This document shows positions 15,901-23,456 of a stretch of DNA of 45,658 bases, in pieces. The notes below the pieces were generated by a model. It saw only the letters and a program-made list of their open reading frames with translations, had not been told where the DNA came from and did not search any database. Both the position numbers and the translations under genes were made by a program. The stretch is from SVTX01 sp045660325 (GTDB lineage: Bacteria > Bacillota > Clostridia > Oscillospirales > CAG-272): positions 1 through 45,658 of the forward strand of contig JAZRDO010000013.1 of NCBI GenBank assembly GCA_045660325.1. The letters are read 5' to 3'. Position 1 is the first letter of the stretch, and every line of letters starts with the position of its first letter.

Positions 15901-16970
15901 TATGGAATCTTATGGAATCGGGTAAGATCAGCTATATCGTTTATACGGGCGCTATCGTTGACGGCACGGTTGACGAATTTATCTCCATTCACAGAAAGGC
16001 TATCCAGCTCAATATCGCAGTTCTCTCCGCAATTGACACCGCAAACGCTCTTGCAGACGCGGTAGCGGGCAGATGGAGTGAGCTTAACACCGAGCTTGTT
16101 GACCTTAACAATATGAGAAGCGAGAGAATGAACCTCAAGTTCTACAAGATGGAAACTCTCGGCAACGACTATATTCTCGTTGACAACCGTAACGGCAGCA
16201 TCAACTGTCCCGAATCCCTCGCTCTCCAGCTCTGTAACAGACATACGGGTATAGGCGCTGACGGTCTTATCCTCGTTGAAAGAAGCAGCCACAGCGACTC
16301 CAAGATGAGAATTTTCAACAGCGACGGTAGTGAAGGCAAGCTTGCCGCAAACGCGCTTCGTTGCATTGCAAAATATCTCTACGATAACGGCATCGTCGAG
16401 GTTTGTGACTTTACCATCGACACCTGGAGCGGTCCTCGCGCAGTTCATGCTATCCTCGCAAACGAGGAGGTAGGCTCCGTAACCGTTGAGGCGGGTAAAT
16501 ACACATTCAATGCGGACGAGCTTCCCATTGACTTTGAGGCTGACGGCGAGGTCGTAAACAAGACCATCTCTATCGGCGGTAATAATTACGACGTGACCTG
16601 CCTCCTTCTCGGTAATCTCCACACCGTTATCTTTGCGGACCGTGTAGACGACCTTGATATCGATAAGATCGGTCCCGAGATCGAATTTTCTCCTCTCTTC
16701 CCCGACAGAACTAACGTTGAATTTATAAGAGTTGTAAACGACAGAACTATCAAGATGCGCGTTTGGGAGCGCGGTGCGGGTGAGACCCTCGCTTGCGGTA
16801 CGGGCGCGTGTGCGGCGGCTATTGCGGCGGTTAAGAACGGTCTTTGCCAGATGGGTAAGGATATTACCGTCAAGGTGCGCGGCGGCGACCTTACAGTTTG
16901 CGTTTACGAAAACAACGTAACTCTTACGGGTAACGCAGTTCTCTCCTTTGAAGGAACAAAGAAAATTTAA
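12915..16970 (+). CDS. carB: Carbamoyl-phosphate synthase large subunit fused to a DapF-like domain
   Basis: 1351 residues in one uninterrupted frame. Residues 1-1066 are a complete CarB: first ATP-grasp half (SGPIVIGQAAEFDYAGAQ at 15, RPAFTLGGFGGG, NPRVSRSSALASKATGYP), second half (GSGPIRIGQGIEFDYSSVH, RPSYVIGGQNM, NPRASRTIPYISKVTG), and an MGS allosteric domain (YATPGTAASI). It makes carbamoyl phosphate for pyrimidines and arginine. From about 1072 (MNLKFYKMETLGNDY) a diaminopimelate epimerase-like domain of 280 residues follows, with the second Cys motif GAGETLACGTGACAAA intact (Cys1294), but the first, CGNG, replaced by AANA (Ala1144). No stop codon or credible ribosome binding site lies at the junction; Met1067 and Met1072 are possible internal starts. 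The gene follows carA by one base, with GGAGG inside the carA end. Confidence 0.93.
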   Translation: MPLDKSIKKVLVIGSGPIVIGQAAEFDYAGAQACRVLKSRGIETILLNSNPATIMTDKAMADEIYLEPLTLATVKRIIEKEKPDSILATLGGQTGLTLAMKLHKEGWLEERGVRLLGTDAEAIIKAEDRELFKDTMIKIGQPLVPSDIATTLEESKAIAERIGYPVIIRPAFTLGGFGGGVAYNEEEMNEVAANGLEQSPITQILVEKYIYGWKEIEFEVMRDHAGNKIAICSMENFDPVGVHTGDSIVCAPALTLAKKEYDMLRTAALDIIEELGIEGGCNCQFALDPNSDTYSVIEVNPRVSRSSALASKATGYPIAKVSAQIALGYTLDEIKNEITGKTYACFEPSVDYVVLKVPKWPFDKFAQSQRKLGTQMKATGEVMSIAPSFEEALMKAVRGAEIGLDTLNPKSSLLGENALESLKKTDDMRLFRVFEALKSGISVDDIFEITKIDRFFLKKLLKLAKFEDMLATLSGTAMDEETYITAKKLGYTDAALTRISGATLPTHRASAYKMVDTCAGEIAAEKPYFYGTHDDIEHDEARYFLNHEKETVVVLGSGPIRIGQGIEFDYSSVHCVWALKEMGYDVAIINNNPETVSTDFDIADRLYFEPLTPEDVYDIIQLEQPIGVVVAFGGQTAIKLTNFLDSMGIPVLGTSADGIDMAEDRARFEALLEECGIKRPSGVGVMTKEEALAAAESIGYPVLVRPSYVIGGQNMVIAHEEKDIISYMDKILSTGIENPVLVDKYMCGTELEVDVISDGEDLVIPGIMEHIERAGIHSGDSIAVYPPYNLTDAMRQKIIDCSTTLALKLGTKGLVNIQYLIYNNELYVIEVNPRASRTIPYISKVTGVPMVDLASKVMIGKKLAYLGYGTGLYKVPPYFAVKVPVFSFEKLNDVNTQLGPEMKSTGEVLGIGKTLNEAIYKGIIAAGYKLIDPEKNPGVGVFLSCEDHDYNDIVSVAKKFYDLGMTIYATPGTAASISRLGVDVITVPNVFDSDDVWNLMESGKISYIVYTGAIVDGTVDEFISIHRKAIQLNIAVLSAIDTANALADAVAGRWSELNTELVDLNNMRSERMNLKFYKMETLGNDYILVDNRNGSINCPESLALQLCNRHTGIGADGLILVERSSHSDSKMRIFNSDGSEGKLAANALRCIAKYLYDNGIVEVCDFTIDTWSGPRAVHAILANEEVGSVTVEAGKYTFNADELPIDFEADGEVVNKTISIGGNNYDVTCLLLGNLHTVIFADRVDDLDIDKIGPEIEFSPLFPDRTNVEFIRVVNDRTIKMRVWERGAGETLACGTGACAAAIAAVKNGLCQMGKDITVKVRGGDLTVCVYENNVTLTGNAVLSFEGTKKI
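16113..16970 (+). other. DapF-like C-terminal domain of the fusion, first catalytic Cys missing
   Basis: DapF interconverts LL- and meso-DAP by a two-base mechanism using two cysteines in mirrored motifs. Here the first motif reads NSDGSEGKLAANALRC: Ala1144 (codon GCC at 16344-16346) stands where Cys is expected, while the second Cys1294 is kept. GNDYILVDN and HTGIGADGLI, near the domain start, and RTNVEFI are also kept, so the fold should be intact. With only one base, normal racemisation is not expected. PhzF-type isomerases show that this fold can work without the cysteines. Because Ddh (4670-5653) makes meso-DAP directly, the domain may be free to take another role, for instance in assembly or regulation of the synthetase. 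Confidence 0.75.
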
Positions 16971-16985
16971 AAAAATAAAAAACAG

Positions 16986-17018
16986 GCTTCGGGTAAATTT
17001 TTTGAATTTACCCGAAGC
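16986..17018. promoter_or_regulatory. 14-bp perfect hairpin between carB-dapF and the next gene
   Basis: GCTTCGGGTAAATT (16986-16999), loop TTTTG, AATTTACCCGAAGC (17005-17018). On the plus strand it lacks a T-run and lies 13 nt before the next ATG, so it may be an RNA processing or mRNA-stabilising hairpin rather than a clean terminator. On the minus strand it is followed by a T-rich tract. Confidence 0.55.
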
Positions 17019-17031
17019 GTTTATAGGAATT

Positions 17032-17517
17032 ATGATCAAGAAAACTCTTAAAACTCAAAACAAAAAAGCAAAGCTTACTATGCTCTGTCTTTTTATTTTC
17101 GGCATAGCGCTGTTTTTAATAGCGCCGAGCGTGCCCTTGAAGGCAGTTTTGCAAATACTCGGATTTATTTTTGTCAGCGCGTCGATATATATCGCTACCG
17201 TATTTGTTTTAAAAGAATACACGGTATCCATATTCTTCCCTGAGGGTGGGATAGCTCCCGATCTTGCCATATACGAATTTCACGGCAAGCACGAGGTCAA
17301 GGTGTGTCATATCGGCATTTCTGACATTGTCGAGCTTAAGGTTATAACTCGCAAGAATATGAAGGCGGAAAAGCAAAATCGCAAGAATTTAAAGAAATAC
17401 AAATACAATACCTTCTTTGATTGCACACAGTTTATTGAGATAATCACAAAGGACGATATTTCAATAATTCTTACCTACGACGAGGAAATTTACAGAGTTT
17501 TAAAAAGTTACGTATAA
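17032..17517 (+). CDS. Small two-helix membrane protein of unknown function
   Basis: 161 residues from ATG 17032 (TAGGAA upstream); a longer frame from 16948 runs into the carB end and the hairpin. A basic N-terminus (MIKKTLKTQNKKAK) is followed by two hydrophobic segments, about residues 15-36 and 42-65, then a soluble basic domain with a mixed strand-like pattern (YTVSIFFPEGG..., IVELKVITRKN, FIEIITKDDISIILTYDEE). The topology resembles PH-like/bPH membrane proteins, but I do not recognise the family. It lies 61 bp downstream of carB-dapF and has its own strong terminator; it could be cotranscribed past the hairpin. Confidence 0.65.
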   Translation: MIKKTLKTQNKKAKLTMLCLFIFGIALFLIAPSVPLKAVLQILGFIFVSASIYIATVFVLKEYTVSIFFPEGGIAPDLAIYEFHGKHEVKVCHIGISDIVELKVITRKNMKAEKQNRKNLKKYKYNTFFDCTQFIEIITKDDISIILTYDEEIYRVLKSYV

Positions 17518-17549
17518 AAAAAGCGGACAAAACGTCCGCTTTTTTATTT
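17517..17549 (+). terminator. Terminator after the small membrane protein
   Basis: AAGCGGAC, loop AAAAC, GTCCGCTT with flanking A and T runs. Confidence 0.9.
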
Positions 17550-17598
17550 TTATGAATTGAAGCTTTGATTTATGATTTGAGTCAGATCGACACGAATC

Positions 17599-19137
17599 TT
17601 ATCTCATATTTTCATAACCTATGAATGCCTGCAGGCAGGTCTGAGCGTAAACTCTCATCATAAAGTCATTGGGATGGTTGATATTATTACCCGTATGGTC
17701 ACGGAAGCTCTTTTTCGTAACAAGCGCCTTGCTTACCGAGGTAACTCTCGCAATACCGCTCTTTACGCCGTTTGCATTAAGGTAATCAACAACGTCCTCA
17801 AGATAGCCCTCCTGAAGATGCTGACTTGCATACCAGCCGTTAGTGGCGTCGGGATTGGGGATCATCGTGGAAATAACCATTCCGTAGAAATCATTGTCTA
17901 TTGCCATTGCCTTTTGATAAATACTCTTTACAGTATTTGCAACGCTCGAGGGATTGTTCGGGTTATTCATACCGAATGCAACTCCGAAGAGATCACATCC
18001 ATATTTTTCAATATAAGTCTTTATGTGTTTGTCAAAATTAGAAAGACCGTCCTCGGCAGTCCATCCTCCGACGGACGTGTTAATATAAGTAATAGTACCG
18101 CTCTTACCCTCAACGTAGCCTGCGGAAATATAATCCTGCGGCGGTGCCTTAATTATAGAATGCAGGCTTGAGGCGTCAACGAAATCTATCTTGTAGCCGA
18201 AGAGATCGGCTACCGCCTGAGTGAAGAGCATGGAATAGCTCCACTGATAGAAAGCAAGCTTGGGATTGTTCCAGTCCGCGGTAGGAGTTCCTACGTACCA
18301 GCTGGAGTTAGCTCCGCAGGTGATACTGTCACCGTAGAAAATAAAGGTAACGTTCTCGCCCGCCATAAGCTTTCGTATTAAGCCCTCGTAATTTTCAGCA
18401 AAGGACTCCTGACGGTAGCCCTCCCACGTCGTAGAATGCTTGTACGTAACTCTGAGCTGCCACTGAGTCATGGTATTGTTCTCGCCCCAGAGAACGGGAA
18501 CGTTTACACCGTTGTAATTCTCATATATAGTAGCGTTGTAATAGTTGTAATAATTGTTGGAGCCTATGATCTCTCTTATAGAGGACGTTGCAGGAATGTG
18601 AAGCATACCGTTTACAACAGTATAGTCCTTGCCCTCTACGTACGCCTTTCCTCTTCCGTCATATCTCTGCACGGAAATGATCTCGTCGATCGGGAAAAGA
18701 AGGGGCTTGGTTTCACCCTTATCAATGAACATTACAGACTCGTGATAAACCGTATCACCCGAGAAAATATTTTGCATATTGCCGTGAAGAACGGAGGAAT
18801 CAATATCAAGTCCCTCGATCACGGGATCATACTTTGTTGTGGTCTCCTCGGTAGGCTTTTCAGTAGGCTTCTCCGTAGGCTTTTCAGTAGGCTTCTCCGT
18901 GGGCTTTTCAGTAGGCTTGTCAGTTGAATTGCTTGTGTCAGTTGTATCCTTTGAATCATCCGTAGTGTCACTTGTATCACTTGTATCCGTCGGATTTTCA
19001 ACCTCACCGCCGTTATCCGTTGTAGTCGGGTCCTCGTTATCAATAATGCTACCTGAATTGCAGGCAACGATGGAAGGAATGATCATACAAAGCGTAAGGA
19101 TCAGACAAATTGCTTTCAAAATAGATGCTTTTTTCAT
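17599..19137 (-). CDS. Lipoprotein with SGNH/GDSL hydrolase domain
   Basis: 512 residues. Signal peptide with lipobox IVAC (Cys26) points to a membrane-anchored exported protein. A Thr/Asp-rich linker holds six KPTE units (about residues 73-97), which space the domain from the membrane. An N-terminal beta-rich domain (about 105-255) precedes the SGNH core: block I YGDSITCG with nucleophile Ser271, block III-like FGMNNP near 390 and a C-terminal NHPND with the catalytic His near 488. Such enzymes are esterases, often deacetylating polysaccharide. The KPTE linker is shared with the lipoprotein at 38097-41702, implying a common surface-anchor style. Downstream gene of a minus-strand pair with the PHP-like gene, 27 bases apart. 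Confidence 0.82.
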   Translation of the reverse strand: MKKASILKAICLILTLCMIIPSIVACNSGSIIDNEDPTTTDNGGEVENPTDTSDTSDTTDDSKDTTDTSNSTDKPTEKPTEKPTEKPTEKPTEKPTEETTTKYDPVIEGLDIDSSVLHGNMQNIFSGDTVYHESVMFIDKGETKPLLFPIDEIISVQRYDGRGKAYVEGKDYTVVNGMLHIPATSSIREIIGSNNYYNYYNATIYENYNGVNVPVLWGENNTMTQWQLRVTYKHSTTWEGYRQESFAENYEGLIRKLMAGENVTFIFYGDSITCGANSSWYVGTPTADWNNPKLAFYQWSYSMLFTQAVADLFGYKIDFVDASSLHSIIKAPPQDYISAGYVEGKSGTITYINTSVGGWTAEDGLSNFDKHIKTYIEKYGCDLFGVAFGMNNPNNPSSVANTVKSIYQKAMAIDNDFYGMVISTMIPNPDATNGWYASQHLQEGYLEDVVDYLNANGVKSGIARVTSVSKALVTKKSFRDHTGNNINHPNDFMMRVYAQTCLQAFIGYENMR

Positions 19138-19164
19138 GTTTTTCTCCGTGAATTTATATATTTC

Positions 19165-20052
19165 TTATTTATTTTCGTACCATCTTTCGGTAAGGCAGGT
19201 CGAGCCTATGGCAAAATTTTTTTCATCATCAAAAATGCTTACCATAACAAATTTGTCGTTTTCCTTAACCGTATAATCAGCTTCAATATAGCTGTTATTA
19301 TCAAGCACCTCTACTGCGGGAGCCGTGGAGCTTGAATAAAATGAGATTTTATTTGCAACCGTACAATTGATCTTCACCTTATCGGATGCCACCTGCTCGA
19401 TATAAAGCTCGGGGCCCGTGCTCGAATAGAATTTTCCGGCCTTGATCGCGCGAACGATGCTTATATTTTCAAAGTTCAACGACTCAACCAAAATGGACGC
19501 TCTCGGTATGCTTCTGTTGCAAATCACGACCGAGGGATACTTTTCATTTTTAGCAAAAAGTGAGTAATTCTTATCCGACATACCCGAGATATCTATCATA
19601 TCCGCCGCGGAGAGCTTTTCAATTTGCTCGTCCTCAAGCGTGGAATTTTTCGGTAAAATAAGAATCGAAACTCCGTTGTATTTTTCAATAAGTCTTATGA
19701 CCTCAGCCGCCTTTATATGAGACGTTCTCTGCATATTTCTCCACTCGGACTGTATCTCCTGCGGATTCGTCATACCGATTCCCACAACGGAAAATCTCTT
19801 GTCCTCCTCAAGCGTATCGCCAAAGGTATAGAGGCAGGACGGGAGTATTTTTATACCCTCTATCTCACATTCCTCAACGTAATTATAAGGCATTGCAACG
19901 GATATCGCGTCATATCCCGCCGCTGCATATTCCTTCGCAAGATAAGAAATTTTTTCGTTTATTTTCTCTTCCTGATATATTGCTTTATCAAGAGCGCCAA
20001 GAATGATCACGCCGATTTTCAGCTTTGTTTTGCCCTTAATATCAACAAACAT
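19165..20052 (-). CDS. PHP-domain-like protein lacking the metal-binding residues
   Basis: About 295 residues from ATG 20052 with AAGGAGG upstream; an earlier frame start at 20139 has no such site. Overall layout matches PHP phosphoesterases: an N-terminal strand, GYDAIS at the place of GYD..a.TDH, an internal SIVRAIKAGKFYSSTGPELYI segment typical of PHP C-terminal parts, and a terminal beta module. But the HxH motif expected near the N-terminus is absent (KTKLKIGVII) and TDH reads VAMPY, so the metal site is lost. Probably not a phosphoesterase; a binding role or a divergent substrate is possible. Cytoplasmic, with no signal peptide. It lies upstream of the SGNH lipoprotein gene and is divergent from dnaA. 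Confidence 0.55.
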   Translation of the reverse strand: MFVDIKGKTKLKIGVIILGALDKAIYQEEKINEKISYLAKEYAAAGYDAISVAMPYNYVEECEIEGIKILPSCLYTFGDTLEEDKRFSVVGIGMTNPQEIQSEWRNMQRTSHIKAAEVIRLIEKYNGVSILILPKNSTLEDEQIEKLSAADMIDISGMSDKNYSLFAKNEKYPSVVICNRSIPRASILVESLNFENISIVRAIKAGKFYSSTGPELYIEQVASDKVKINCTVANKISFYSSSTAPAVEVLDNNSYIEADYTVKENDKFVMVSIFDDEKNFAIGSTCLTERWYENK

Positions 20053-20412
20053 ACATTTCTTACCTCCTTCATTATCGCATATTTTTCCAATTATATTGTA
20101 GCATAAAAATAGCTTCAAATCAATACTTTTTTTACCCAAAATTGCAGGTGTTTTTTTGTGCAGATATTACATTTTAAAATAATGAAAAAATTTTTTTGAA
20201 AAGTATATGTGGAAAACCGTGTTTTTTCCTTTTTGCATAAGGCTTTTTCATTGATGTGCGACAATGGAAAAAATTTACGTTTTTGACTTGCATTTTTTAC
20301 ATATATATGTTATAATAATATATAATTATATTTTAATCGCGCGCGTGTGTAAAAAAATCAAAATAAATAAAGTTTAATATAGTGCCCTTTGCACGGAAAG
20401 GAACGCCCCAAA
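20053..20412. other. Intergenic region upstream of dnaA
   Basis: 360 bp, strongly AT-rich, with no gene. It contains a minus-strand DnaA box TGTGGAAAA (20208-20216), a plausible dnaA promoter (20288-20316) and AT-repeats (20301-20336) just downstream of the -10 element. rpmH, the usual divergent neighbour of dnaA, is not here. Confidence 0.75.
20288..20316 (+). promoter_or_regulatory. Likely dnaA promoter
   Basis: TTGCAT (20288-20293), 17-bp spacer, TATAAT (20311-20316); TTGACT lies 5 bases further upstream but would give too long a spacer. The DnaA box at 20208-20216 lies about 70 bp upstream, consistent with autoregulation. Confidence 0.6.
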
Positions 20413-21858
20413 ATGAGATACATCGAAGAAATTATGGAAATATGGGAGATGGTCAAGGATCAGATGAAGCAAAAGCTCAGCCGTACCGCCGTTGACCTCT
20501 GGTTTGGAGAACTCAATCTTAAATCCTTTGAAAATAATACCATCACCTTCACCACCGCCTCAAAGTTCAAGCTCGGAATAATTGAGGATAAATATATACC
20601 CATCGTAGAAAAAGAATTTGAAGACCTTATGGGCTTTCATATAAACGTCAAGGTTGAATTTGACGGAGATGAGGAGGAGATTGAAAAGCTCAAGAAGCAG
20701 ATCATATCTCAGCTTCCCACCGACGATTACGACAAGGAATCCCCCGTAAGATCCTTGGAGCAGCTCGGCGACAGAATAAACAGCATCGTTACCGCAACGA
20801 CAGGTAAGCCGCCCAAGCCCGTAGCGCTCGGCTCTACGATGCCCATCGTAAACTTTGAATATACCTTCGATAACTTCATCGTAGGTAACTCAAATAAATT
20901 CGCTCACGCAGCCTGCGTGGCGGTTGCGGAAAATCCCGCGCAAAATTACAATCCCCTCTTTATCCACGGCCCGTCGGGACTCGGTAAAACTCACCTTCTC
21001 TACGCGATCACAAACGAGATAAAGAGAAAAAATCCCGCCGCAAGCATCATCTACATAAAGTGCGAGGATTTCACAAATCAGATGATCGAGAGCTTGGCAA
21101 AATCCGCTATGGCTCAGTTCCGCGATAAGTACAGAACCTGCGACGTTCTTCTTATCGACGATATTCAGTTCCTCGCAGGTAAGGTGTCAACTCAGGAGGA
21201 ATTCTTCCATACCTTCAACGCACTTCATGAGGACGGAAAGCAGATCATCTTAACCTCCGACCGTCCGCCTAAGGACATCAAGCCCCTTGAGGACCGTCTC
21301 AAGACGAGATTCGAGTGGGGACTCATCGCGGACGTTCAGCCGCCGGATATCGAGCTTAGAATCGCGATCTTCAAAAATAAGATCAAGCAGGCAGGTATCA
21401 CGGTTTCCGACGACGTTATCATCTACCTTGCGGAAAACCTCCGTTCCCATATCCGTCAGATCGAGGGTGCGGTAAAGAAACTCGTTGCCATCAAGTTCCT
21501 CTCAGGTAAGGAAATTGATATGGAGGTAGCAAAGAGCTGCATGAACGAATTTCTTGGCAACGCCGAGCCCGTATCGGTTACGGTGGACAAGATATTCGCT
21601 GCGGTTGACCGAAGATACAGCGTAAAGAAGAGCGATCTTGTGGGCAAGTCCAGAGTCAAGGAGGTAGCGAATGCAAGACACGTAGCTATCTACCTTATAA
21701 GAACGCTCACGGAAATGTCCTTGCCTAATATCGGTAAGATATTCAACCGCGATCACGCAACCGTTATGAGTTCGATTGACAACGTAGAGAAGCGTCTTGA
21801 CTCCTCCCAGGAATTTGAAGTGGAGATCAACGATATCATCAAGGAGATCAAGGAATAA
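20413..21858 (+). CDS. dnaA: Chromosomal replication initiator DnaA
   Basis: 481 residues from ATG 20413 (GGAAAGGA upstream; an in-frame TTG at 20389 is less likely). Domain I (WEMVKDQMKQKLSRTAVDLWF) recruits partners; a linker follows; domain III carries Walker A GPSGLGKT (186-193), Walker B LLIDDIQFLAGK near 246 and the arginine finger region TSDRPPKDI; domain IV ends with the DNA-binding helix-turn-helix signature RDHATVMSSIDNVE. It opens oriC by binding DnaA boxes and DnaA-trios, which lie just downstream (21882-22200). The gene starts the plus-strand replication cluster. Confidence 0.98.
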   Translation: MRYIEEIMEIWEMVKDQMKQKLSRTAVDLWFGELNLKSFENNTITFTTASKFKLGIIEDKYIPIVEKEFEDLMGFHINVKVEFDGDEEEIEKLKKQIISQLPTDDYDKESPVRSLEQLGDRINSIVTATTGKPPKPVALGSTMPIVNFEYTFDNFIVGNSNKFAHAACVAVAENPAQNYNPLFIHGPSGLGKTHLLYAITNEIKRKNPAASIIYIKCEDFTNQMIESLAKSAMAQFRDKYRTCDVLLIDDIQFLAGKVSTQEEFFHTFNALHEDGKQIILTSDRPPKDIKPLEDRLKTRFEWGLIADVQPPDIELRIAIFKNKIKQAGITVSDDVIIYLAENLRSHIRQIEGAVKKLVAIKFLSGKEIDMEVAKSCMNEFLGNAEPVSVTVDKIFAAVDRRYSVKKSDLVGKSRVKEVANARHVAIYLIRTLTEMSLPNIGKIFNRDHATVMSSIDNVEKRLDSSQEFEVEINDIIKEIKE

Positions 21859-21881
21859 CCCAAAAAGAGGTTTTTCATAAG

Positions 21882-22200
21882 TTTCCCACACGGTTTTAAA
21901 CAAAAGTAAATTTAAATTTCCCTTATAAAATAAGAAAAACTTTAAGCTTTACCGATTTTTCCACATTTTAAAATGCTACACTTTTCAGCTTGATTTTTCA
22001 AAAAATTTCAAAAAATCGGATAAAATTTGAAGAGTCGGAATTTTAATACGACTTTTCCACATTTAACAAGACAAAAAGCAACATTTTTCCAACAGTGAAA
22101 ATAAAAAATTTTCCTTGCTAAATATAGGAAAAATACGCTTTTCAACATTTCAGTCGCCACTACTAGTACTACTATTCTTTCATTCTATCATTCTTTCGTT
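21882..22200 (+). other. oriC: DnaA boxes, GC cluster, DnaA-trios and AT-rich unwinding zone
   Basis: The 407-bp dnaA-dnaN gap has no ORF. DnaA boxes TTTTCCACA at 21957-21965 and 22053-22061, with near matches TTTCCCACA (21882-21890), TTTTCCAAC (22085-22093) and TTTTCAACA (22139-22147). The last is followed by a GC cluster GTCGCC (22153-22158) and then CTA CTA GTA CTA CTA (22160-22174), which on the bottom strand is a 3'-GAT trio series, then TTCTTTCATTCTATCATTC. Box, GC cluster, trio is the known basal unwinding layout of bacterial origins, so strand opening should occur near 22160-22200. Confidence 0.85.
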
Positions 22201-22265
22201 CTTTCAATGCGCGAGAGAGCATAACAAAATCTATTAGACGGGAAACTCCCGGGAAGGTAAAAATT

Positions 22266-23414
22266 ATGAAGATCATATTTAACAGACAGGAAGCAATCAG
22301 AGCGACCGCGCCCCTTATGTGTGCGGTATCGGGTAAGTCCACTCTTACCGAAACAGAGGGTATTCTTATTGAAGCAAATTCTCCCACGTCCTGCACTCTT
22401 ACAACGTTCGACCTTGAGAAGGGTATCAGAATTACTCTTGAAGCAAACGTAGTTGAAGAGGGCTCATATATCATCAACGCGCAGAAGTTCAACCAGACAA
22501 TTAAGGTTATGGATAGCGAGGAGATCATTCTTACGGTTGACTCCAAGGGCATTGCGACCTTTGAATCCGGCAGATCTTCCCATAAGACAGGCTCTCTCCC
22601 CGCAGCTAACTTCCCCGAGATTCCCTTCCTTACATCCGAGAAGGGCTTTACTGTGAAGCAGGCAACTCTTCGCAAGATGCTTCTTAAGGTTTCTTACGCT
22701 ATGGGTGTAAACGATCCCCGTCCCGTTCTCAACGGCTGTTACGTAAGAACTGTTGGCGGTAAGCTCAGCCTCGTTGCATGCGATACCTTCAAGCTCGCGG
22801 TTTGCTCCTGCGAAACAGAGTTCGGCAAGCTCCAGAACGCATCCTCCACAGAATTCTCCTTTATTCTCCCCGTTAAGTCCGTAAACGAGCTTGTAAAGCT
22901 TCTCTCAGACGACGAGGACGAGGTAGCAACGGTTTATATGAGCTATAAGAACATCGTGATCCACATGGGTGAGATTATTTTCTTCTCCCGTCTTATCAAC
23001 GGCGAGTACCTTGATTACGATAGAGTAATCATTAAGAATCACAAGATGTTCGTAACACTTGACAAGGACAGACTCCTCTCCGCGCTTGAGAGAGCATCCC
23101 TTATTACCGAAGAAAAGATCACGGGCAATATGCGTCCTAACGTAAAGCTTGAGATCAACGACGATGTTATGAAGGTAAGCGCAGTTTCCACCGCAGGCTC
23201 TATTTACGACGAGGTTCCCGTAGAGCACGAGGGCGAAGATATCTTTATCTCCTTCAAGAACAGATTCCTTATGGACAGCGTAAGAGCTTGTACAGCTGAT
23301 AGAATCAAGATTTCCCTTTCCTCCAAGCTTATGAGCATCAATATTGAGCCCGCTGACGAGAATGAGGGCATCAAGGAGCTCTTTATGCTTCTTCCCGTAA
23401 GAACAAAGGATTAA
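22266..23414 (+). CDS. dnaN: DNA polymerase III sliding clamp (beta)
   Basis: 382 residues; GGAAGG precedes the ATG. Three topologically similar segments are visible: FNRQEAIRATAPLMCAVSGK...GILIEA...TTFDLEKGI; SGRSSHKTGSLPAANFPEIP...RPVLNGCYV...VACDTFKLAV; and the C-terminal third ending MLLPVRTKD. The terminal P(V/M)R motif of the partner-binding pocket is retained. Forms the ring that tethers DNA polymerase III. Lies directly downstream of oriC; recF follows after 42 bases. The S4-domain gene (yaaA) usually found between dnaN and recF in Bacilli is missing. Confidence 0.97.
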   Translation: MKIIFNRQEAIRATAPLMCAVSGKSTLTETEGILIEANSPTSCTLTTFDLEKGIRITLEANVVEEGSYIINAQKFNQTIKVMDSEEIILTVDSKGIATFESGRSSHKTGSLPAANFPEIPFLTSEKGFTVKQATLRKMLLKVSYAMGVNDPRPVLNGCYVRTVGGKLSLVACDTFKLAVCSCETEFGKLQNASSTEFSFILPVKSVNELVKLLSDDEDEVATVYMSYKNIVIHMGEIIFFSRLINGEYLDYDRVIIKNHKMFVTLDKDRLLSALERASLITEEKITGNMRPNVKLEINDDVMKVSAVSTAGSIYDEVPVEHEGEDIFISFKNRFLMDSVRACTADRIKISLSSKLMSINIEPADENEGIKELFMLLPVRTKD

Positions 23415-23456
23415 TTTGACGTAAAAATTATTTTTCCCGAAAGGATCGCCGATTAG

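Noticed and set aside
12915..16112. Degenerate CarB matching the degenerate CarA
   Set aside because: Both ATP-grasp halves and the MGS domain keep their signature motifs (NPRVSRSSALASKATGYP, NPRASRTIPYISKVTG), so the large subunit looks functional.
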